A DNA stretch of 40,773 nucleotides from Prevotellaceae bacterium (GCA_031275825.1 JAISOH010000072.1:1-40773); one strand, 5' to 3'. Counted from the first letter of the stretch, positions 1 to 10,109 are shown. Notes: a model not told the origin generated them from the letters alone. Numbers and translations: made by a program.

Positions 1-53
1 GTCTCCAAATGAGACTTTTCTTCTTCAGACAGTGTTACTTTGTACTTTTTCAT
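1..53 (-). CDS. IS630-like transposase, N-terminal fragment (truncated by window edge)
   Basis: Reverse complement from the ATG at 53-51 reads MKKYKVTLSEEEKSHLE, resembling the helix-turn-helix N-terminus of IS630-family transposases; runs off the left edge. Confidence 0.5.
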   Translation of the reverse strand, partial: MKKYKVTLSEEEKSHLE

Positions 54-223
54 TGCTGTTTTTTTGAATGCAAAGATACAACATTTTTAAGACTTTCTAA
101 ATATGACACGACACTACTTCTTGTTTTAAGTCTATATTCGGTTTATTCAGACTGTTTTAGCCTGTTCTTATTTTAAGTCCGGCGTCGGCAAATACGGACT
201 TTTGTCCTCAAATTTCAATTTCA

Positions 224-438
224 AATACGCACATAAAAAAAGCGCGGACAAACTCTAACATATATCCGTACTTGAGGTTCTAGACTACCTAAACGACCAA
301 ATAAATTGAGTAAAGCCCACGCCGGGTACAGCGTGAGCGTCATCGCATTACTCTTGGTCGTTTCGAAATTGTCTAGATTTCAAGTACCGAAGTGTAAGCT
401 AAACGCTTTTTCCAATAAAAACTTAAAATGTGCGTATT
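224..438. other. Long nested imperfect palindrome: candidate structured ncRNA (6S-like topology) or MITE
   Basis: Perfectly complementary arms: 224-234/428-438 (aatacgcacat/atgtgcgtatt), 237-244/404-411, 268-275/380-387, 279-285/371-377, 291-300/354-363 (aaacgaccaa/ttggtcgttt), 308-313/348-353, 318-322/331-335. No ORF. Confidence 0.6.
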
Positions 439-543
439 GTTTGCCTGTTTTTTAATTCATAAGCATTCAACATTTACATTATGAATGCAAAGGTATAATA
501 ATAATTAACAAAAACAAAAAAATCGAAACTTTTTAAATTGCAA

Positions 544-575
544 TTTGCTGTTATCTCAAAAAATATCTAATTTTG
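544..575 (+). promoter_or_regulatory. Bacteroidetes-type promoter (TTTG-N20-TAATTTTG) upstream of the AAA+ regulator
   Basis: TTTG at 544-547, 20-nt spacer, TAATTTTG at 568-575; matches the TTTG/TAnnTTTG consensus of the Bacteroidetes primary sigma factor. Confidence 0.5.
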
Positions 576-629
576 CAAATTGTTTATAATATTATAGACA
601 GAATATATTGATTTGATTATAACCTTATT

Positions 630-1838
630 ATGACAACAGACATACAACAAGTTAAGCAGCGTTTCGGAATAATCGGCAATAATCCCGAACTCAACAGAGC
701 ACTGGATATTGCCTGTCAGGTTGCTCCTACGGATTTGTCGGTGCTTATTACAGGAGAAAGCGGCGTCGGCAAGGAATTTTTTCCACAGGTAATACATAAT
801 TTGAGTTTGCGTAAACACAACAGATATATTGCTGTAAACTGCGGAGCAATTCCCGAAGGAACAATAGATTCCGAACTTTTCGGACACGAAAAAGGCTCGT
901 TTACCGATGCAAAAGAAACCCGTAAAGGTTATTTTGAAGTTGCCGACAACGGAACTATTTTTCTTGACGAAGTTGCCGAATTGCCGTTATCAACGCAAGT
1001 AAGACTGTTGCGCGTTCTTGAATCGGGCGAATTTATGAAAGTAGGTTCATCGGCTGTTCAAAAAACAAACGTAAGAGTAATTGCCGCAACAAATGTAAAT
1101 TTATCTCATGCCATACAAAACGGACGTTTTCGCGAAGACTTGTATTATCGTTTGAACACTATTCCCATAAATATTCCTCCTCTGCGCGAACGCAAGGATG
1201 ACATATATCTGCTATTCAGAAAATTTGCCGCCGATTTTGCTGAAAAATACAGAATGCCGGTCATTTCGCTGACCGCCGAAGCCCGTGCGCTGCTTGAAAA
1301 TTACGACTGGCGAGGAAACATAAGACAATTGAAAAATATTACCGAACAACTGTCAATAATTGAAGAATCGCGTGAAATTGACGAAAATACATTGAGTAAT
1401 TACTTGCCGAATCAATCTTCGGCTTTGCCCGTGATTTACGGAAAAGGCAACAACAGCAATTCGTTTGACACTGAACGCGAAATTCTTTACAAAATACTGT
1501 TTGAAATGAAAGCCGACATGAGCGAACTGAAAAAAGTGGTTCACGATTTGAGCCTTGGACGTACGGCAACATATTATCCTACCGAAGTTAAAAACGATTT
1601 TACCCAAACAAATATCGTAACTTCGGCAAATCCCGCATCGATAAATATCACGGCAAAACACAAAAATATTACCGAAACCGAAGAAATTGTAGATGAATCG
1701 CTTTCGATTGATGAAAAAGAAATAGAACTTATACGTAAAGCTCTCGAAAAATATAACGGTAAACGAAAACAGGCGGCAAATGAACTCGGAATATCGGAAC
1801 GTACGCTTTACAGAAAAATAAAAGAACATAATATTTAA
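630..1838 (+). CDS. Sigma-54-interaction-domain AAA+ regulator with C-terminal Fis-type HTH, no receiver domain
   Basis: Walker A GESGVGKE, GAFTGA-loop equivalent GSFTDA, Walker B GTIFLDEVAEL, RLNTIPINIPPLRERKDDI, C-terminal Fis HTH (KRKQAANELGISERTLYRKIKE). Confidence 0.9.
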   Translation: MTTDIQQVKQRFGIIGNNPELNRALDIACQVAPTDLSVLITGESGVGKEFFPQVIHNLSLRKHNRYIAVNCGAIPEGTIDSELFGHEKGSFTDAKETRKGYFEVADNGTIFLDEVAELPLSTQVRLLRVLESGEFMKVGSSAVQKTNVRVIAATNVNLSHAIQNGRFREDLYYRLNTIPINIPPLRERKDDIYLLFRKFAADFAEKYRMPVISLTAEARALLENYDWRGNIRQLKNITEQLSIIEESREIDENTLSNYLPNQSSALPVIYGKGNNSNSFDTEREILYKILFEMKADMSELKKVVHDLSLGRTATYYPTEVKNDFTQTNIVTSANPASINITAKHKNITETEEIVDESLSIDEKEIELIRKALEKYNGKRKQAANELGISERTLYRKIKEHNI

Positions 1839-1846
1839 ATCGTAAA

Positions 1847-2359
1847 ATGAAAAAAAATCAAATCAAAATATACCTTTCGCCGGTTTTATTTGCATGTATA
1901 ATGACAACTTCATGCGGAATTTATTCGTTTACGGGAGCATCTTACGGAGCGGCAAAAACGGTGAGCATAGATTATTTTCAAAATATTGCGCCAATAGTAA
2001 TACCCATGCTCGGTACCACATTTAACGAAGCATTGAGAGAAAAATTTGTAAAACAGACACCTTTGACTCTTGTTACAAAAGATGCCGACCTTGAATTTGA
2101 AGGCGAAATTCGCGACTATTCGGTAAGTTCGATAGCAGTAACAGCCGACGAAATTGCTTCACAAAACCGGCTGACAATTAAAGTACACGTGAAATTTACA
2201 AACAAACTTGATGAAAAATGGAGTTTTGACAAGGATTTTTCGGCTTACGAAGATTTTGAAAGCTCGCAAAGCTTGAACAGCGTTCAGGATGACCTTATAA
2301 AAACCATAGTTGATAAACTTATTGAAGATATTTTTAACTCATCTGTCGCAAACTGGTAA
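1847..2359 (+). CDS. lptE: LptE-like outer-membrane LPS assembly lipoprotein
   Basis: Lipobox-like TTSCGIYSFTGAS; SIDYFQN..., DLEFEGEIRDYSV pattern typical of Bacteroidetes LptE; located between the sigma-54 regulator and secG. Confidence 0.75.
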   Translation: MKKNQIKIYLSPVLFACIMTTSCGIYSFTGASYGAAKTVSIDYFQNIAPIVIPMLGTTFNEALREKFVKQTPLTLVTKDADLEFEGEIRDYSVSSIAVTADEIASQNRLTIKVHVKFTNKLDEKWSFDKDFSAYEDFESSQSLNSVQDDLIKTIVDKLIEDIFNSSVANW

Positions 2360-2364
2360 AATTT

Positions 2365-3018
2365 ATGAACGCATCAAATTTAATATCAATAATGAACATG
2401 GAATACAAACCATCCGAAAAATGTTTGCAGACATTGCAAAATATGATTGCCGACAATCCATGGTTTTCCATAGGACGTCAATTACTGGCAAAAGAAATTC
2501 AGCGACTCGAAAAACCTGATTTTGAAAATTATTTGAGCATGGCGGCAATTTACAGTTTAAACCGTGAATTTTTATACAACAGATTGTTTGATTCAACTCA
2601 AATTATTAAAAATAATATTGAATTACAGAATTTTAACATTGAAGAATATCCATCTGACGAAAAAGTCGAAATAGAAAAACAGGCTATATTTGACTATCCC
2701 GTAGCCGATTATTTTGCAAATCAAACCATCGCAGTAAATGAAACAACCGACGATATAGTTGATAAATTTTTAGCATCATCGCAAAAAATATCAATAGAAC
2801 ATAAAGATGAAAAACACGAAGATGGCGAAATAATCGAAAACATAGATACAGAACCGATTACGGAATATGATTTTGTAACCGAGACTTTAGCAAAAATATA
2901 TGCCGAACAGGGTTACATTTCAAAGGCAATTGAAGTTTATGAAAAATTAAGTTTGCAAGATTCAAAAAAAAGTGTTTACTTTGCAGCCCTTATTGAAAAT
3001 TTAAGGAAAAGAAATTAA
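2365..3018 (+). CDS. TPR-like protein
   Basis: C-terminal TETLAKIYAEQGYISKAIEVYEKLSL is a TPR motif; operon context. Confidence 0.6.
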   Translation: MNASNLISIMNMEYKPSEKCLQTLQNMIADNPWFSIGRQLLAKEIQRLEKPDFENYLSMAAIYSLNREFLYNRLFDSTQIIKNNIELQNFNIEEYPSDEKVEIEKQAIFDYPVADYFANQTIAVNETTDDIVDKFLASSQKISIEHKDEKHEDGEIIENIDTEPITEYDFVTETLAKIYAEQGYISKAIEVYEKLSLQDSKKSVYFAALIENLRKRN

Positions 3019-3031
3019 AAATAAATATACG

Positions 3032-3433
3032 ATGTTTTACACAATACTCATTGTTTTAGCAACAATTGTCAGCATTCTGTTAGTATTTACAGTGCTGATT
3101 CAAAACTCAAAAGGCGGCGGGCTTGCCGCAAATTTCGCTTCGGGAAATCAAATTTTCGGAGTGCGTCAAACTGCTGATACACTCGAAAAAGCAACATGGT
3201 ATTTATCAATCACTCTCGGTTTGATTTGCATTATTGCAACGCTTAATCCGCCGTCCTCAGAAAGAGGAGTCATAAACACAAGAACCGAATCTGTTATTCA
3301 GCAAAATGTAATGCAAAATCCCGCAGCCCAACCCGAATTTGGAATAGAACAAACACAACCCGAAGAACAGCAAAATGCGCAACAAACCCAACAGCAGGAA
3401 CAAACACAGTTGCAGGATAATGCAACCGAGTAA
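3032..3433 (+). CDS. secG: Preprotein translocase subunit SecG with Gln-rich C-terminal tail
   Basis: LLVFTVLIQNSKGGGLAANFASGNQIFGVRQTADTLEKATWYLSITL is a SecG signature. Confidence 0.92.
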   Translation: MFYTILIVLATIVSILLVFTVLIQNSKGGGLAANFASGNQIFGVRQTADTLEKATWYLSITLGLICIIATLNPPSSERGVINTRTESVIQQNVMQNPAAQPEFGIEQTQPEEQQNAQQTQQQEQTQLQDNATE

Positions 3434-3461
3434 ATAGATTTTTTTATACATTATTTTTATG

Positions 3462-3496
3462 AAATACCGATACTTTTATGTATCGGTATTTTTTTT
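3462..3496 (+). terminator. Intrinsic terminator after secG
   Basis: aaataccgatac / gtatcggtattt 12-bp stem, 6-nt loop, T-tract. Confidence 0.85.
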
Positions 3497-3623
3497 AATT
3501 CGCAGAAACAAACCCGTATATCCACAGTATGCAAAATAAAAACAAAATATTTTGATTATACTTACTATTATTTCGCAAAAAATTGTACTTTTGTAAACTT
3601 AAATCATCAAATATGTTAAGACT

Positions 3624-5561
3624 ATGAAAAGAACAGTAATTTTATTGATAGCAATATTGTTTTTGCAGCCTGTTTCGGCTCATGATTTTTCGCGAAAATT
3701 TGGCAAGATAACCAAAGACGAACTTGAAATGACGGCATACGACCATGCGCCTGATGCCGAAGCGGTTATTTTATACGAAACTGTTGATATATATTACAAT
3801 GTTTTTAAATCTATCAATATTGTTTACGAATATAAAATAAAAATCAAAGTATTGAAAAAAGAAGGAACAGCGTGGGGCGATGGCGAAATTATTTTGTACA
3901 ACAGAGGCTCGGCTGACGAATTTTTGTCGGGACTGGATGCATCATCATATAACCTTGCAGATGGAAAAATTGTAGAAAGCAAATTAAAAAAAGATTATAT
4001 TTTCAAGGAAAAAATAGATGAAAAACGTACGCGCGTAAAATTTTCAATACCTGAAGTACAGGCAGGTTCGGTGATTGAATACAGATATAAAATCACATCA
4101 GATTATATTTATTCGATTCCCGATTTAAATGTGCAACATTCGATACCTGTAATGTACAGCAAATTCAATGTTACGGTTCCCGAATATTTCAAATTCGATT
4201 TGAACGTTAAAGGTTATTACAGATTAAATATACAGCGTGAATCCGGAAGTTATAATTCGGGAGGAATTTTTTTTAACACAAGTATCGTTTCATGTGAAGC
4301 CGAACATGTTCCCGCATTAAAAGACGATTCATATATATGGCATCTCGATGATTTTAGAACAAAAGTTGAATTTGAACTTTCGGCAATCGCAATTCCGGGA
4401 CAGATTATAAAGTCATACTCAAATACATGGAAAGCGGTGAATGAAACTCTTGATAAATCTGATTTCAGTTCCGGTTTGAAAACATCATATCCTTTCAAAA
4501 AAGAAGTAGCAGCAATAAAAGAATCCACTGTTAGCGACAAAGAAAAAATAAGAAATATATTAAAACTCGTACAGTCGAAAATGAAATACAACGGCAAATA
4601 TTCTTTACTGTCAAACAGTCCGCGTCAAGCGGCGGAAAAAGGCACAGGTTCAAGCGCCGATATTAATTTTGTATTACATTCGGCTTTGCGCGATGCCGGT
4701 TTTGATGTTGTTCCAGTTTTATTAAATCCACGCAGTTACGGACGCTTGCCTCTGGCTAAACCGACAATAGACAAAATAAATACTTTCATTGTTCGAGTAA
4801 CATTAAACGATGAATATTTATATCTGGATGGCACAAACATTCATTCCGATATTAATGTGTTACCTCCAAATTTACTTGTTGACAGAGCAAGAATCTATAA
4901 AATAAACGATGAAAGCGGATGGGTTAATCTGACAAACATTTCAGAAAGCACATTGTCAATATATGTTAGAGGAAATATCAGCGACAAAGATGAACTTTCG
5001 GGAACCGTACACAGGATATATACAAATCAGGCTGCATATTCTTTTGCAAATAAATATGAGAACTATAATACAAAAGAAGAATATATTGAAGCAATAGAAA
5101 AAGAATTTTCGATAACAGTAAATAATATTGAAGTCAAAGGTCTCGATTCGACAGTTATAACCGAAATTATTTCATTTACATCAACATTAAATTCTACCGG
5201 CGAGTACATTTATTTGAATTCTACCGTTTTTCCTTTCATGTCTGAAAATAAATTAAAGCAGCAGGAAAGAATTTTACCCGTAGAATTTAATCATCAGATA
5301 AAGTATAATATAACTTGCGGAATTATTCTTCCGCCAAATTATGCTTTAGAAGAAAAACCGGAAAACATTAACCTGTCGGCTTGCGAAAACGGCGTGAAAT
5401 ATACGTATATATCGCAGGCAACATTTAATAGTGTGCAGATGAAATTTTCTTATGCTGTTGACAGACTGATTTTTGCCACGCATGAATATAAAGATTTAAG
5501 CGCTTTTTATGGAATGCTGACACAAATGAGCAACAGTCAGATTGTAATTAAAAAAAATTAA
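3624..5561 (+). CDS. DUF3857/transglutaminase-like protein, apparently catalytically degenerate
   Basis: Signal peptide; DUF3857-like N-terminus; transglutaminase-like region with GTGSSADINFVLHSALRDAGFDV where the Cys motif is expected. Confidence 0.75.
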   Translation: MKRTVILLIAILFLQPVSAHDFSRKFGKITKDELEMTAYDHAPDAEAVILYETVDIYYNVFKSINIVYEYKIKIKVLKKEGTAWGDGEIILYNRGSADEFLSGLDASSYNLADGKIVESKLKKDYIFKEKIDEKRTRVKFSIPEVQAGSVIEYRYKITSDYIYSIPDLNVQHSIPVMYSKFNVTVPEYFKFDLNVKGYYRLNIQRESGSYNSGGIFFNTSIVSCEAEHVPALKDDSYIWHLDDFRTKVEFELSAIAIPGQIIKSYSNTWKAVNETLDKSDFSSGLKTSYPFKKEVAAIKESTVSDKEKIRNILKLVQSKMKYNGKYSLLSNSPRQAAEKGTGSSADINFVLHSALRDAGFDVVPVLLNPRSYGRLPLAKPTIDKINTFIVRVTLNDEYLYLDGTNIHSDINVLPPNLLVDRARIYKINDESGWVNLTNISESTLSIYVRGNISDKDELSGTVHRIYTNQAAYSFANKYENYNTKEEYIEAIEKEFSITVNNIEVKGLDSTVITEIISFTSTLNSTGEYIYLNSTVFPFMSENKLKQQERILPVEFNHQIKYNITCGIILPPNYALEEKPENINLSACENGVKYTYISQATFNSVQMKFSYAVDRLIFATHEYKDLSAFYGMLTQMSNSQIVIKKN

Positions 5562-5565
5562 TAAA

Positions 5566-7449
5566 ATGAAAAACAACTTTTTAATTGTAACTGTATTTTT
5601 ATTTGCATCCATAAATGTTCCGGCGCAAAATTATGCAGCAGACAATATTCCCGAAGATTTGAAAAAAAACAGTAACGCAGTTGTTCGTTACAGTTATACG
5701 GAATTTGTTTACAACGATATAAAATCGGCGACAGAAAAAAATATTTATGTAATAACAATATTAAACAGACAGGGAGACGATTTGTCCGAATTTGTTTGCT
5801 ATGGCGACAAATTCCGAAATCTGAAAAGTTTTTCGGGCGAAATTTATGACAGAGATGGAAAATTAATACGCAAAATAAAACGGTCGGAAATTAAAGAAAC
5901 CGAATATTCCAAACATTTGGCATCCGACAGCAAATATTATTTTCTGTCGCCGCAAACTTCCTACTATCCATACACAATAAAATATGAATATGAAACAGAA
6001 TGGAAAAACGGCATTTTATCTTTTCCTGTATTTTCGCCCGTTTCAACATATAATGTTTCATTAGAAAGAGCAGTATATAAGTTGTCGCTTCCGAAAAACT
6101 GCGAATATTTATCAAAAAATCTGAATACCGATATAAAACCGATTATCAGCAACAGCGGAGCATCTGATATTTGCGAATGGACGCTTGATAATTTTGCTGC
6201 AATCAAATCCGAACCTTTTTCGCCGCCGGCAAGCGAAATTTTTCCATTGATATATCTTACCCCAAGCAATTTTTACTACGACAATACAACAGGAAATCAA
6301 AACGGTTGGGAAAATTACGGAAAATGGCAGTGGTCGCTGTTGCAGGGCAGAGATTTGTTGCCATCCGAATTGAAACAGAAAATATCGGATATTACAAAAG
6401 GATTGACAGATCGCGAAAAAGTGAAAGCGCTTTACGATTATCTCGGCAAACATACGCGATATGTAAGTATCCAGCTTGGAATAGGCGGTTTGCAGCCAAT
6501 GACTGCCGAAGAAGTTTACAGAAACAAATTCGGCGATTGCAAAGCGCTTTCAAATTTTATGAAAGCAATGCTGCAAGAATGTGGAATAGAATCTTATTAT
6601 ACCGAAATAAGCGTTAAAAACAAACGAATATTTAAAGATTACGCATCAGCATTGCAAACAAATCATGTGATACTTCAAGTTCCTCTCGAAAACGAAACTG
6701 TCTGGCTTGAATGTACAAATCCCGAAATTCCTTTCGGATACGTTCACGAAGATATTGCAGGACACGATGCATTGGTTTATAAAAACGGAACTGCACATTT
6801 TGTTACGCTTCCTCAAAATCCGGATTCGCTGAACCTGATGAAACAAAATATTACAGTCAATATCAGCGATGATGGTTTTGCCGGCGTTCATGTCGACAAA
6901 CATTATGAATTACAGCAATATGAAAGTATTGCAAGTATTGTAAAACTTGAAGAAAAAGACAAAATAAACCGTTTGCAGAAAATGATTGACTTACCTCTTT
7001 CAACAATAAAGAATTTAAAAATTAACGAATATAAAAATTCCACACCTGTTATACATATTGACTTTGATGTTGATGTTCACAAATACGGAAATATTTCGGG
7101 AAGCAGATTTTTTATTCCTGTAAATCCATTCAATAAAAATTCGTTCAAGCCTGACAAAGAACGCAATATGGATATATCAATAACACGCGGTTATAAAGAT
7201 ATTGATACGATAATTGTAAATTTTCCGGCAGCCATGACTGTTGAAGCAATGCCCAAACCAATATCCGAAAAATCGGATTTTGGCGAATGCATTTTTGATA
7301 TAAAATACGAAAAAGGAAAAATCCAAATTATTCAAATTTTCTTTTTGCGTTCGGGAAATTATCCCAAAGAAAAATACGAAGAATTTTTAACCTTTATGAA
7401 AAACATTTCAAAAATCGAAAGTTCAAAAATAGTTCTTAAAAGGCAGTGA
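5566..7449 (+). CDS. DUF3857/transglutaminase-like protein
   Basis: Signal peptide; RNKFGDCKALSNFMKAMLQECGIESYYTEI (Cys motif), TNHVILQVPL (His), WLECTNP. Confidence 0.82.
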   Translation: MKNNFLIVTVFLFASINVPAQNYAADNIPEDLKKNSNAVVRYSYTEFVYNDIKSATEKNIYVITILNRQGDDLSEFVCYGDKFRNLKSFSGEIYDRDGKLIRKIKRSEIKETEYSKHLASDSKYYFLSPQTSYYPYTIKYEYETEWKNGILSFPVFSPVSTYNVSLERAVYKLSLPKNCEYLSKNLNTDIKPIISNSGASDICEWTLDNFAAIKSEPFSPPASEIFPLIYLTPSNFYYDNTTGNQNGWENYGKWQWSLLQGRDLLPSELKQKISDITKGLTDREKVKALYDYLGKHTRYVSIQLGIGGLQPMTAEEVYRNKFGDCKALSNFMKAMLQECGIESYYTEISVKNKRIFKDYASALQTNHVILQVPLENETVWLECTNPEIPFGYVHEDIAGHDALVYKNGTAHFVTLPQNPDSLNLMKQNITVNISDDGFAGVHVDKHYELQQYESIASIVKLEEKDKINRLQKMIDLPLSTIKNLKINEYKNSTPVIHIDFDVDVHKYGNISGSRFFIPVNPFNKNSFKPDKERNMDISITRGYKDIDTIIVNFPAAMTVEAMPKPISEKSDFGECIFDIKYEKGKIQIIQIFFLRSGNYPKEKYEEFLTFMKNISKIESSKIVLKRQ

Positions 7450-7745
7450 TATAATTTATTGCGTGGTTGATATTGCTAACATGACATTTTGCCGTATGTA
7501 AATAAATAAATTTACAAGCAAATTTAAACATTTTATTAATAATTTTAAAAACCTAAAATAATATTGTATGATATTAATTATAAGCAATATGAACATCCGA
7601 CAAATGTCAGATTTTCGATTTTGGCAAAAAAATTTTTTTGAACATTATTTTTTTTGTTTTTACTTTGTAGAAAAATTTGCTCCGAAATTTAATGAATGGG
7701 AGTTAAAATATTTATAAAAACAAACAAAAAGGTTCTTTTTGCTTT

Positions 7746-10109
7746 ATGAAAACAACAAAGAACCTGCAAAAAATACTCTTAATGCAAGAAAATTTAGTAA
7801 TAGTAGAATCGCCCGCAAAAGCAAAAACAATAGAAAAACTGCTGGGTAAAAATTATTTGGTAACATCAAGCTACGGACATATTCGCGATTTGGTAAAAAA
7901 AGGACTTGGCGTTGATGTAAACAATAATTTCAAGCCCGAATATATTATACCAACCGACAAAAAGAAACTTGTTGACGAACTGAAAAAATTGTCGAAACAG
8001 GCAAAAATGATATGGCTTGCATCCGACGAAGACCGCGAAGGCGAAGCAATAGCGTGGCATTTGCAAAACGTGCTGAAACTTGATGATAAAAATACAAAAC
8101 GCATCACATTCAACGAAATTACAAAAGATGCAATATCCAAAGCAATACAAAATCCGCGAAAAGTAGATTTGAATCTCGTAAATGCACAGCAGGCTAGACG
8201 AATACTCGACAGACTTGTAGGATTTGAACTTTCGCCCGTTTTATGGAAAAAAATAAAATCGGCGCTGTCGGCAGGGCGAGTACAGTCGGTTGCCGTACGC
8301 CTTGTTGTAGAACGCGAACGCGAAATAATGGATTTCAAAACCGAAACATCATACAAAGTTTCGGCAATCTTTGATTCTGTAAACAAAGATGAAAAATTTC
8401 GATTGAAAGCAAATCTCACATCGGATTTCAAAACCGAAAAGGAAGCAAACATCTTTCTGGAAAAATGTAAAAGTGCAATATTTACGGTTGAAAATACAAA
8501 TAAAAAACCTGTAAAAAAATCGCCTGCCGCCCCGTTTACAACATCAACGCTGCAACAGGAAGCAAGCCGAAAGTTCAGATTTTCGGTAGCGCAAACAATG
8601 AATATTGCGCAACATTTATACGAACGCGGACTTATAACTTACATGCGTACCGATTCAACAAATCTATCAACTCTGGCGCTGGGAGCGGCAAAACAGGCAA
8701 TAAAAAATATTTTCGGTGAAAAATATGTGAAAACACGTCAGTATAAAACCAAATCAAAATCGGCTCAGGAAGCGCACGAAGCAATTCGTCCCACATATTT
8801 ACAAAATACTGAAATTGAAGGCAGCGCACAGGAAAAAAAATTGTACGATTTGATTTGGAAACGCACTGTAGCATCGCAAATGGCAGATGCCGAACTCGAA
8901 AAAACAATAATAAACATCAATATATCAAATGACAGTGAAAAATTTCAGGCAACAGGCGAGATAATAACATTTGATGGATTTTTGAAAGTTTATATGGAAT
9001 CAAACGATGATGACAGCGAAAATCCTGAAACATCGGGATTGTTGCCGGCGCTTACAGCCGGACAAATACTGGCACGCAAAGAAATTACGGCAATACAGCG
9101 TTTTTCACAACATCCGCCGCGATATACGGAAGCAAGTCTGGTGAAAAAATTGGAAGAATTGGGAATAGGTCGTCCATCAACTTACGCTCCTACAATTTCG
9201 ACAATCATAACTCGCGAATACGTAACAAAAGAAGACAGACCCGGAACAGAACGCAACTATACCAAACTTACGCTGAAATTAAACGATATAAAATCGGAAA
9301 ACCTGAAAGAAACTGTCGGCATTGAAAAATCAAAATTTTTTCCTACCGACATAGGAATTTTAGTTAATGATTTTCTTACCGAAAATTTTCCGACAATTCT
9401 GAATTATCAGTTTACGGCAAAAATTGAGGAATATTTTGATAAAATCGCCGATGGAAAATTAGACTGGATTGCAATGCTTGACAGCTTTTACAAACCATTT
9501 CACAAAAAAGTTGACGATTCTCTCGAAAATTCGCAAACTGCAAATGCCGAACGCATTTTAGGTATTGATGCCAAAAGCGGAAAGCAGGTTTCGGCGCGCA
9601 TGGCGCGATTTGGTCCAATTGTACAACTTGGCGAAAACGACGACCCTGAAAAGAAATTTTCGAGCCTGAAAAAAGGACAACTCATAGAAACGCTTACCAT
9701 AGACGAAGCACTTAAATTATTTGAACTTCCACGCAACTTAGGTGAATACGAAGGAAAAGAAGTTATTGCATCAGCAGGCCGTTTTGGACCTTATGTTCTC
9801 CACGACTCGAAATTCATTTCAATGAAAAAAAATATTGACGACCCGTACTCCATAACCATAGAACGGGCAATAGAACTTATAGAAGAAAAACGAAAAAAAG
9901 ACAACGAAAAAAACATAGCGAAATTCGGAGATATAGAAGTATTGAACGGATTTTACGGTCCTTATATTGCATACGATGGGAAAAACTATAAAATACCCAA
10001 AAATCAAGACCCTAAAACGCTTACCAGAGATGACTGTATGGCATTGATAGAATCACAAAAAAATAAAGAACCAAAAACAAAGACAAAAAAAACGGCAACA
10101 AAAAAATAA
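7746..10109 (+). CDS. topA: DNA topoisomerase I (likely start at the internal Met, 7782)
   Basis: NLVIVESPAKAKTIEKLLG, LASDEDREGEAIAWH, GRVQSVAVRL, GLITYMRTDST, GIGRPSTYAPTI; C-terminal GRFGPYV repeats. Confidence 0.97.
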   Translation: MKTTKNLQKILLMQENLVIVESPAKAKTIEKLLGKNYLVTSSYGHIRDLVKKGLGVDVNNNFKPEYIIPTDKKKLVDELKKLSKQAKMIWLASDEDREGEAIAWHLQNVLKLDDKNTKRITFNEITKDAISKAIQNPRKVDLNLVNAQQARRILDRLVGFELSPVLWKKIKSALSAGRVQSVAVRLVVEREREIMDFKTETSYKVSAIFDSVNKDEKFRLKANLTSDFKTEKEANIFLEKCKSAIFTVENTNKKPVKKSPAAPFTTSTLQQEASRKFRFSVAQTMNIAQHLYERGLITYMRTDSTNLSTLALGAAKQAIKNIFGEKYVKTRQYKTKSKSAQEAHEAIRPTYLQNTEIEGSAQEKKLYDLIWKRTVASQMADAELEKTIININISNDSEKFQATGEIITFDGFLKVYMESNDDDSENPETSGLLPALTAGQILARKEITAIQRFSQHPPRYTEASLVKKLEELGIGRPSTYAPTISTIITREYVTKEDRPGTERNYTKLTLKLNDIKSENLKETVGIEKSKFFPTDIGILVNDFLTENFPTILNYQFTAKIEEYFDKIADGKLDWIAMLDSFYKPFHKKVDDSLENSQTANAERILGIDAKSGKQVSARMARFGPIVQLGENDDPEKKFSSLKKGQLIETLTIDEALKLFELPRNLGEYEGKEVIASAGRFGPYVLHDSKFISMKKNIDDPYSITIERAIELIEEKRKKDNEKNIAKFGDIEVLNGFYGPYIAYDGKNYKIPKNQDPKTLTRDDCMALIESQKNKEPKTKTKKTATKK

